Source: Rhodanobacter thiooxydans
GTDB lineage: Bacteria > Pseudomonadota > Gammaproteobacteria > Xanthomonadales > Rhodanobacteraceae
Assembly (NCBI RefSeq): GCF_030291135.1
Contig: NZ_CP127409.1
Coordinates: 2,914,001 to 2,978,000 of the forward strand
DNA length: 64,000 bases
Direction: 5' to 3'
This document shows positions 58,011 to 64,000 of this stretch, piece after piece. Position 1 is the first letter of the stretch. Each line of letters starts with the position of its first letter. The notes beneath the pieces are model-generated. The model saw only the letters and a program-made list of their open reading frames with translations, did no database searches and was not told the origin of the DNA. The translations under genes and the position numbers were made by a program.

Positions 58011-58982
58011 TCACGCCGCGAGCGGGCGCGGCGCCAGTGCCCGCTCGATCAACGCCCAGCCGGCGCCCGGCAGGTGCGCACCCTCGCTGAGGATACGGCG
58101 GAAGCCGCGTGCGCCCGGCTCGCCCTGGTACAGGCCCAGCAGGTGCCGGCTGATGTGCTTCAGCGCGGTGCCGCGCGCCAGCTCGGCCTCGACGTAGGGC
58201 CGCAGGTGCTGCAGCACGCTTTCGCGGGTGGGCAGCGGCTCGCCGTGCAGCGCATGCTCGACCTGAGCCAGCAGGTACGGATCGTGGTACGCCGCGCGCC
58301 CCAGCATCACCCCGTCCAGCTGCGCCAGGTGCGCCTGCACCTGCGCCACCGTGGTGATGCCGCCGTTGATCACCACCACCAGTGCGGGAAACTCGCGCTT
58401 GAGCCGATAGACCCGCTCGTAGTCCAGCGGCGGCACCTCGCGGTTCTCCTTCGGCGACAGGCCCTTGAGCCAGGCCTTGCGCGCGTGCACCACCAGCACC
58501 TCGACGCCCGCTTCCAGCATCAGCCCGGTGAAGTGCTGCAGGTCGGCGTAGTCGTCCTGGTCGTCCACACCAATGCGGCATTTCACCGTCACCGGAATGC
58601 CGACCGCATCGCGCATCGCCTTCACGCAGTCGGCCACCAGTGCCGGCTCGTACATCAGGCAGGCACCGAAGCGACCGGACTGCACCCGATCCGACGGACA
58701 GCCCACGTTGAGGTTGATCTCGTCATAGCCCGCCTCGGCGCCGAAGCGTGCCGCCTGCGCCAGCTCGTGCGGATCGCTGCCACCGAGCTGCAGCGCCAGC
58801 GGATGTTCCTGCTGGCTGTGCTCGAGCAGGCGCAGCTGCCTGCCACGCACCAGCGCGGCACTGGTCACCATCTCGGTGTACAGCCGCGCCCGCAGCGACA
58901 ACAGCCGGTGGAAGTAGCGGCAATGGCGATCGGTCCAGTCCATCATGGGGGCGACGGACACTTGGTAGCCTGACGTGTTCAA
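58011..58982 (-). CDS. dusA: tRNA-dihydrouridine synthase A
   Basis: 323 residues. Reduces uridine 20/20a in the tRNA D-loop with FMN and NADPH. SVAPMMDWTDRHCRYFHRLL, YTEMVTSAALVRG, the catalytic Cys in INLNVGCPSDRVQSG, VKCRIGVDDQDDY and VVINGGITT are all present. The start is uncertain: TTG at 58982 gives the usual short N-terminus before SVAPMMDW; upstream ATGs would add 20-34 non-family residues. Confidence 0.88.
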   Translation of the reverse strand: MNTSGYQVSVAPMMDWTDRHCRYFHRLLSLRARLYTEMVTSAALVRGRQLRLLEHSQQEHPLALQLGGSDPHELAQAARFGAEAGYDEINLNVGCPSDRVQSGRFGACLMYEPALVADCVKAMRDAVGIPVTVKCRIGVDDQDDYADLQHFTGLMLEAGVEVLVVHARKAWLKGLSPKENREVPPLDYERVYRLKREFPALVVVINGGITTVAQVQAHLAQLDGVMLGRAAYHDPYLLAQVEHALHGEPLPTRESVLQHLRPYVEAELARGTALKHISRHLLGLYQGEPGARGFRRILSEGAHLPGAGWALIERALAPRPLAA

Positions 58983-59652
58983 TGGGTTGCCCGATAGTAT
59001 CCAAACGTTGCGCCCGACCCGGCGCAACGCCAGGCCATGCATTCTCGCATCCACTCGTACCCGCCAGTAACGCCAGGCCGGCATGGCGAGTGTCCTCGCG
59101 CCTGCGCCGCGAGCAAAGGTTCACGCCACGACGCAGGCTCGGGACCGCACTCGGCACAGTCACGGAACGATGCCACCGGCTGTTGACAAGCCGCCTTCCT
59201 GCCAACCGCATCACAAAAGCACACGGTTCTCGCGGCAAATTACCACGCGCTAACCAAATTTTGATGCCGTCAAAAGTCGGTTTGCTAGACTGCACAACAC
59301 CAGTGATGTCCACGCGCGATCATCTCGGGCCAGTACTGCCCGGCCTTGGTTCCTGCAAGCAAGGCTGACCTGATCGGCGTGTCGACGGACGGTTCCGACC
59401 TGGTTCGGCCGTCCAGGCAGTTTCGGCATTTTCACTGGCATCCCAACGGTAGCCTCACTGCCGTCCCCCTTGCCTCGGCGTACGGGGAGGGCGGCCGTTG
59501 CATGGACGATCTTCACGGTGCCCGGACGAGCACGACCTGGCCCGACTCCGCGAGCTTTTCCACGGTGCCGTCGCCATGTCGTGGCACCCCCGTGTCACAA
59601 CCACTACTCCCAATACGGGTAAAGGATCGCCCACACACGAGACCTCTCATCG
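58983..59652. other. 670-base gap without a convincing gene
   Basis: Between dusA and the secreted glycosidase-like gene. Frames here are short and of random composition. A possible extended -10 (TGCTAGACT, near 59282) follows a TTGATG about 19 bases upstream, so a long untranslated leader of about 360 bases is possible. No known riboswitch fold was recognised. Confidence 0.35.
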
Positions 59653-60627
59653 ATGGCCCACCTAGCAACTGCTGCAAAGACCCTGCTGGCTCCGCTCGCC
59701 GTATCCCTGGCCCTCTACGCCGCATCGGCACCCCTCGCGCCGACCGCCCACGCCCAGGCGGCGACGCTCAAGACGCCCATCTACGGCGTCACCCTGGACG
59801 ACCTGTCCAACCTCAACGCCATCATCACCTCGCTGACCAAGCTGCCGTACAAGCCCACGGTGCGCGTGGTGTTCGACCCCGGCACGTCTGCCGCCGAGTA
59901 CTACCCTGCCCTGGTCAAGCTGCACACGGTGGCCTACGTGATGGGCGAGATCATGGACTCGTACTACTTCCCCACCGACATCAACACCTACACCGCACGC
60001 ACCAAGGAGCTGGTCTACGGCCTGAACGGTACGGTCGATGTGTGGGAGATCGCCAACGAGATCAACGGCGAATGGCTGCGCCAGAACCCGAATGGCAGCA
60101 ACGCCACGGTGAACGCGCAGGAAACCGCGATCGGGCAGATGGTCGCCGCCGCCAACTCGATCGTGAAGGGCGTCGGCGGCAAGACCGCCATCACGCTTTA
60201 CTACAACGACGACAGCAAGGGCACCAATTGCTGGGCGAAGCCGCAGGACTACTGGAAGACCTGGCCCACCACCTTCCTGTCCTCCACCGTCCGGCTGAAT
60301 ACCGATTACGCGTTCTTCAGCTACTACCCGTACCAGGACTGCCCCGGGCTGTCGCCATCCTGGGAGACCGATTTCAGCGCGCTGGTGAACATCTTCCCGA
60401 ACGCCAAGGTCGGCTTCGGCGAGATCGGCACGTCGAGCCTCAGTGCACCCACCTCGGTGCAGACGAACCTGATCAAGACCTACTACCCGATGGTCAACAC
60501 CATCAAGAACCCGAAGTTCGTCGGCGGTACCTTCTGGTGGAACTACGCCGAGCAGATGGTGCCGTACACCAAGGCGTACTGGACCACGTTGCACGATACG
60601 ATCGCCCCGCTGAAGGTGCCGCAGTAA
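59653..60627 (+). CDS. Secreted glycoside-hydrolase-like protein
   Basis: 324 residues. The signal peptide ends AHA-QA. The mature protein has a TIM-barrel-like pattern with the usual acid/base and nucleophile motifs of clan A glycosidases: VWEIANEINGEW (Glu after Asn) and VGFGEIGTSS. It lies just upstream of, and convergent with, the DUF4434 gene in a predicted surface-glycan locus, so it may trim that glycan. The family cannot be named from sequence alone. A 670-base gap precedes it. Confidence 0.65.
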   Translation: MAHLATAAKTLLAPLAVSLALYAASAPLAPTAHAQAATLKTPIYGVTLDDLSNLNAIITSLTKLPYKPTVRVVFDPGTSAAEYYPALVKLHTVAYVMGEIMDSYYFPTDINTYTARTKELVYGLNGTVDVWEIANEINGEWLRQNPNGSNATVNAQETAIGQMVAAANSIVKGVGGKTAITLYYNDDSKGTNCWAKPQDYWKTWPTTFLSSTVRLNTDYAFFSYYPYQDCPGLSPSWETDFSALVNIFPNAKVGFGEIGTSSLSAPTSVQTNLIKTYYPMVNTIKNPKFVGGTFWWNYAEQMVPYTKAYWTTLHDTIAPLKVPQ

Positions 60628-60672
60628 AGCGGCCACCGTGCCGGAGCGCCCACCTCGCGTGAACGGCTCGCC

Positions 60673-60709
60673 AAAAGGAACGCCTCCATCCGGAGGCGTT
60701 CCTTATTTT
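60673..60709. terminator. Bidirectional terminator
   Basis: Perfect stem GGAACGCCTCC / GGAGGCGTTCC with a four-base loop, AAAA to the left and TTATTTT to the right. It ends the secreted-protein gene on the plus strand; on the minus strand it overlaps the stop of the DUF4434 gene. Confidence 0.88.
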
Positions 60710-61617
60710 GCGCCGTCCTGGCGCCGCAGCACCTGTGCCACCCCGGGCAGGTAACGCAGTCCGAAGAAGACGCTGTCGCCCCCGCACGGCGCCCGCTGTG
60801 CCAGGGCCACGCCGGCCTCGGCGGCAGGCAGTGCCGTGGCGGTGAAGGCGCTGTCCTTGCCGGTCTGGCGGAAAATTTCGTAGACGACGCCCTGTGCATG
60901 CGGCTCCTTGCAGTGGCCCACCGCGCCGAGATACAGCTCGCGCTCCCCCGCGGCGAGGCGTCCGGTGCCCGCGCCATCCTGCACCCAGACATGCACGCCG
61001 CTGCGCTGGACATCGGCCAGCAGCTCGGCATAGCGCGACGGTGCCATGTTGCCCGCGAAGAATGAGGTCACGTAGACCGGCCGCGGCGCGACGCCGTCCA
61101 GCTCGCGCTGTTCCGCGGCAAGATGATCCTGCAGTTGCCTGCGCACCGCAGGATCGCGCCAGCGCCGGTCGTCGATCTCGAGCGGCAGATACCAGCCGGC
61201 AATCGCTGCACTTCCCAGGTCGCCGACCCAGCGCCGGGCGACCTCGGCGTTGCCGCGCGAGAGCGTGCGCAGGTACGCATCCAGCGCCGCCGGCGATGCT
61301 TCCTGGCGCTGGAAAAACGCGGGGTCGCTGTCCAGCCCCAGCACGATGTGCAGGCCGGCAGCGTGCGCCTCGCGCACCCGCTGCAGCAACCAGGCGTGTC
61401 CGGCCGGGTCGCCGAACGCATCGCCGTAACGGGTCCACTGCACCACCAGCGTGTCGAAGCCGCGCGCGCGCACTTGCGCGAACACGGACGGCCACTGTGC
61501 CTGCGCGATCTCGCGATCGCGCAGCTGGGGCTGGTAGAAGATCGCCGTGGCGGCCTCGGCCCGCAGCGTCGAGAGCAGCAGCGCCAGCCCCGCAAGCCAG
61601 CACAACGCAGGCTTCAC
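60703..61617 (-). CDS. DUF4434-type secreted protein (YbcH position)
   Basis: 304 residues with a signal peptide (to EAA). The barrel-like domain has AIFYQPQLRDREI, QWTRYGDAFGD, GLHIVLGLDSDPAFF, WYLPLEIDDRRW and YVTSFFAGNMAPSRY, the pattern of DUF4434, a family close to glycosidases. Starts at GTG 61617, overlapping the stop of the upstream TPR/barrel gene (GTGA). In E. coli the gene after nfrA is ybcH, so this is the positional counterpart; common ancestry needs a search. Confidence 0.75.
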   Translation of the reverse strand: MKPALCWLAGLALLLSTLRAEAATAIFYQPQLRDREIAQAQWPSVFAQVRARGFDTLVVQWTRYGDAFGDPAGHAWLLQRVREAHAAGLHIVLGLDSDPAFFQRQEASPAALDAYLRTLSRGNAEVARRWVGDLGSAAIAGWYLPLEIDDRRWRDPAVRRQLQDHLAAEQRELDGVAPRPVYVTSFFAGNMAPSRYAELLADVQRSGVHVWVQDGAGTGRLAAGERELYLGAVGHCKEPHAQGVVYEIFRQTGKDSAFTATALPAAEAGVALAQRAPCGGDSVFFGLRYLPGVAQVLRRQDGAK

Positions 61618-64000
61618 CACTGCGTCCTCGCGATCAGGAACACCGCGTTGTTCTCGCGCAGGTAGCTGGTGAAGGCGTGCTGTCCTTCCACCGCGATGCT
61701 GAAGCGATGCGGGTAGGCGTCGTAGCGGGTTTCGCCGTACCACAGGTTCCACTGCACGCCGACGCCGGCGCGGGTGTCGCGCGCGTAGCCCGCGCCGTGC
61801 GCGCGGTCGATGCCGGTGTACTGCACATGGACATAAGGTTCGACGGTCTGGCCGTCGACCAGTTTGCGGTGCCAGCCCAGCTGGTAGTCCGCAGTGAACA
61901 CGGTCTGCCTGGCGCGCAGGTAACGGGCGATATCGACATAGAAGTTCTGGGTGAGCCAGCCCGATCCGGTCACATGCCAATCGTCGCTGAGCCGCGGGCT
62001 GAAGGACCACGATCCGCTGGCGCGCAGCATGGTGTCGTTATGGGTATCGCGGCTGTTGCCGGCGGGCGTCTGCTGCTCGATCGACAACACCACGTTCTGC
62101 GTGACCAGCGGCTTCCAGTGCAGTCCCACGCCGAGCATCGGCGAATGCACCGGCCACACCGAGCCGGCGGCACCGCTGCCGGCGAAGACGCGCGCGTAGG
62201 CCGCCAGCGTATTGGCGTCGCCGCCGGTGAGATGCGGGTCGAAGCGGTATTGCGCCTCGAGCTGCAGGTAGCTGCGATAGGAGACGCCCGGCGCCGCCGC
62301 GTTGGCCGCCGAGGACACGGTGTCGCCCAGGGTCATGTCCGCGTTGAAGCGCCACTTGCGGCCGAGATCCTCGTGCAGGCGACGCAGGCTGTAGCGCTGC
62401 TGCTCCGTGTCTTCCCGCTCCGTGCCGTCGTTCCCGGCGTCGCTGGCAACGGCGGGACCGAGCTGGTCGATCGCCTGCGCCGCATAGGCCTGCGCCTGTG
62501 CGTCGTCGCCCAGCTGCTGGTGCACGTACAGCAACTGCCGGGTCAATCCGGGATCGTCGGGATTGGCCCGGTGCGCGCGCTCGAACTGCGCCACCGCTTC
62601 GTCCGGCGCACCCGCCTGCAGATAGGCGTAGCCCAACGAGGCGGCCAGCCGGCTGTCGTCGGGTGCCAGCGCACTGGCACGTTGCAGCGAAAGCAGCGCC
62701 TGCTGCGCTTCGCCCGCCCGGCTTTGCAGGGCCGCCAGGCGCGCGTAGTAACGCGGATCGGCGTGCATCGCCACGGCATTTTCCAGATCGACCCGGGCCA
62801 GCGCCGGGTCGCCCGGCTCGTCGGCCTGCGCGCGCAGCCACCAGTAGTTGTGGTCCTGCCGGCCGCCCCGCACCGCATACGTATCCAGCCAGGAACGCGC
62901 GACGGCCGGGTCGTCGACGGTGAGCGCGGTGGTCGCGGCGGCCAGCAGATCGGCCGGCTGCATGTGCGCCGCCGGCACCGAACGCCAGGCTTGCAGGGCC
63001 GTGGCATAGTCCTGCGCGCTGTAGGCCTGATAAGCCAGCGCGCGGGTGATGTCGCTGCCTGGCTGGCGTCGGCGGGCCTCGGCGTAGGCGTACTCGGCGA
63101 GGCCGGGCCGGTCGTTGCCGTAGCAATCGCCGAGTTGCCGCCACAGTCCGGCCGGGTAGTCCGGCGAGAGGTCGGCCATCACCTGGCGGATCCCGTCGCA
63201 GTCGCGCAGGGCGCCCAGGATCGGAACCTGCGCCACGCGCAGCGGCACGCTTTCCAGCGGCTGCCGCAGGCGCGTGCGATCGTCCGGCGAAAACAGCGTC
63301 GGCTGCTCGCTGGCCAGCACCGCCAGGCGGGACAGCAGAGCTGCCCGGCCCGGATTACCGGCGAACGGATATGCACCCAGCAACAAATGCTTCGCCTCGC
63401 CGCGTGCACCGGCCTCGATCAGGCGATAGCTGAGCGGATCGAGCAGGCGGTAGCCCTCCGGCTGCGCGATCAGTGCTTCGGCCTGTTGCCCGGCCTCGGC
63501 ATGGCGGCCTTGCTGCAGAGCCAGGCTGAAACGCTCTTCGTGGAGGCTTCCGCCGGGCAATCGCGACAGCATGCGTTGCGCCGTCGTGCTGTCGCCGCGC
63601 GCCATCGCCAGCGGCACCGAAAGCCGCGCCTGCAGCACCGCGTTGGCGGGGTGGCGCGTGGCATAGCGAAACAGCAACCCCGGCCGGTCTCGCGCCACCG
63701 ACGCGAGCAGGTCCAGCCACTGTCGCTCATCCTTTTCGCTGGTGAATGCGGGCTGGCGGGCGGCCATGTAGGCGGCCAGCCGCTTGCGGTCGCCGCGCTG
63801 GTCGAGGGCCGCGGCCATGGCCAGATCCTGCGCCGGCGCATCCAGCCCGCCGCGCGCTTGCAGCTGGCGCGCCGCATCCAGCTCGCCGAGCTGAAGCAGC
63901 AGGTTGAACCACTGGCCGCGCTCGTCGGCACTGAGCTTGTCGCTCGTCTCGAGTTCGGCCAGCTGCGCGACAGCGCGCTGACGATCACCGAGGTAGATCG
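61614..64000 (-). CDS. nfrA: NfrA-like outer-membrane protein, C-terminal part (runs off window)
   Basis: 795 codons in the window, open to the edge. The frame has many tetratricopeptide-type repeats (for example LAYQAYSAQDYATALQAW, LGYAYLQAGAPDEAVAQFER) up to about codon 560 of the visible part. The C-terminal 240 residues are a beta-barrel with ARYLRARQTVFTADYQLGWH and end in an aromatic residue (ARTQW), the features of the C-terminal domain of NfrA, the phage N4 receptor and glycan exporter. An open frame through 63818-64000 shows that the ATG at 63818 is not the start. Confidence 0.8.
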   Translation of the reverse strand, partial: IYLGDRQRAVAQLAELETSDKLSADERGQWFNLLLQLGELDAARQLQARGGLDAPAQDLAMAAALDQRGDRKRLAAYMAARQPAFTSEKDERQWLDLLASVARDRPGLLFRYATRHPANAVLQARLSVPLAMARGDSTTAQRMLSRLPGGSLHEERFSLALQQGRHAEAGQQAEALIAQPEGYRLLDPLSYRLIEAGARGEAKHLLLGAYPFAGNPGRAALLSRLAVLASEQPTLFSPDDRTRLRQPLESVPLRVAQVPILGALRDCDGIRQVMADLSPDYPAGLWRQLGDCYGNDRPGLAEYAYAEARRRQPGSDITRALAYQAYSAQDYATALQAWRSVPAAHMQPADLLAAATTALTVDDPAVARSWLDTYAVRGGRQDHNYWWLRAQADEPGDPALARVDLENAVAMHADPRYYARLAALQSRAGEAQQALLSLQRASALAPDDSRLAASLGYAYLQAGAPDEAVAQFERAHRANPDDPGLTRQLLYVHQQLGDDAQAQAYAAQAIDQLGPAVASDAGNDGTEREDTEQQRYSLRRLHEDLGRKWRFNADMTLGDTVSSAANAAAPGVSYRSYLQLEAQYRFDPHLTGGDANTLAAYARVFAGSGAAGSVWPVHSPMLGVGLHWKPLVTQNVVLSIEQQTPAGNSRDTHNDTMLRASGSWSFSPRLSDDWHVTGSGWLTQNFYVDIARYLRARQTVFTADYQLGWHRKLVDGQTVEPYVHVQYTGIDRAHGAGYARDTRAGVGVQWNLWYGETRYDAYPHRFSIAVEGQHAFTSYLRENNAVFLIARTQW

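Noticed and set aside
59346..60662. Plus-strand frame through the secreted-protein gene in another register
   Set aside because: Composition looks random and the overlapping frame with signal peptide and glycosidase motifs is the real gene.

Overview
The window is high-GC proteobacterial chromosome with dense, mostly minus-strand genes. Gene content (pilU next to glycolytic genes, FdxA-type ferredoxin, POT transporters, the birA-coaX-SPOR-tRNA-Thr block, a lipid-anchored NirK with a fused cytochrome c) suggests a gammaproteobacterium of the Xanthomonadales. A denitrifying Rhodanobacter-like member is the best fit. This is inferred from gene content, not from a search.

Layout. 1-2.4 kb: the start of a cysteine/cystathionine synthase, a small YdcH-like protein and a coupled lipoprotein/coiled-coil pair. 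2.4-16 kb: pilU, maiA and a central-carbon cluster (pgk with a HAD phosphatase, transketolase, class I aldolase, pyruvate kinase, gapA) interspersed with two related outer-membrane barrels, a TonB-like protein and an S1/P1 nuclease. 16-25 kb: a nitrite-respiration region with fdxA, azurin, truncated globin, tpx, a 4-TM protein, a SCO protein, nirV, nirK-cytochrome c, nnrS, an FNR-type regulator and hemN. Five FNR-like palindromes sit upstream of its transcription units. 25-29 kb: tyrosine/homogentisate degradation operon hppD-hmgA-fahA with a divergent MarR regulator; the missing step, maiA, lies about 21 kb away. 29-37 kb: acnA followed upstream by broken succinate dehydrogenase pieces, two tandem peptide transporters and tryptophan 2,3-dioxygenase. 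37-41 kb: pyruvate dehydrogenase E1alpha, E1beta and E2, with a REP-like double hairpin between E1beta and E2. 41-51 kb: an AT-richer membrane-protein gene, small accessory genes, a DUF5916 barrel protein, trpS with a YegP-like tail next to yegP itself, a DUF1232 protein, and arginase with a duplicated 3' fragment downstream. 51-58 kb: tRNA-Thr, SPOR protein, coaX, birA, an MtfA-like peptidase, and a PepSY-PhoP-PhoQ-like operon. 58-64 kb: dusA, a secreted glycosidase-like protein, a DUF4434-type protein and a large TPR/beta-barrel protein resembling the phage N4 receptor NfrA, running off the end.

How the parts work together. The nitrite block looks like one regulon: azurin donates electrons, lipid-anchored NirK reduces nitrite to NO, NnrS and the globin handle NO, HemN makes haem without oxygen, and an FNR protein with the cysteine spacing of E. 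coli FNR switches the set on. The last block resembles the nfrB-nfrA-ybcH surface-glycan locus of E. coli. No CRISPR array, insertion sequence or prophage was seen; genome plasticity shows as gene remnants, tandem paralogues and one REP-like element.
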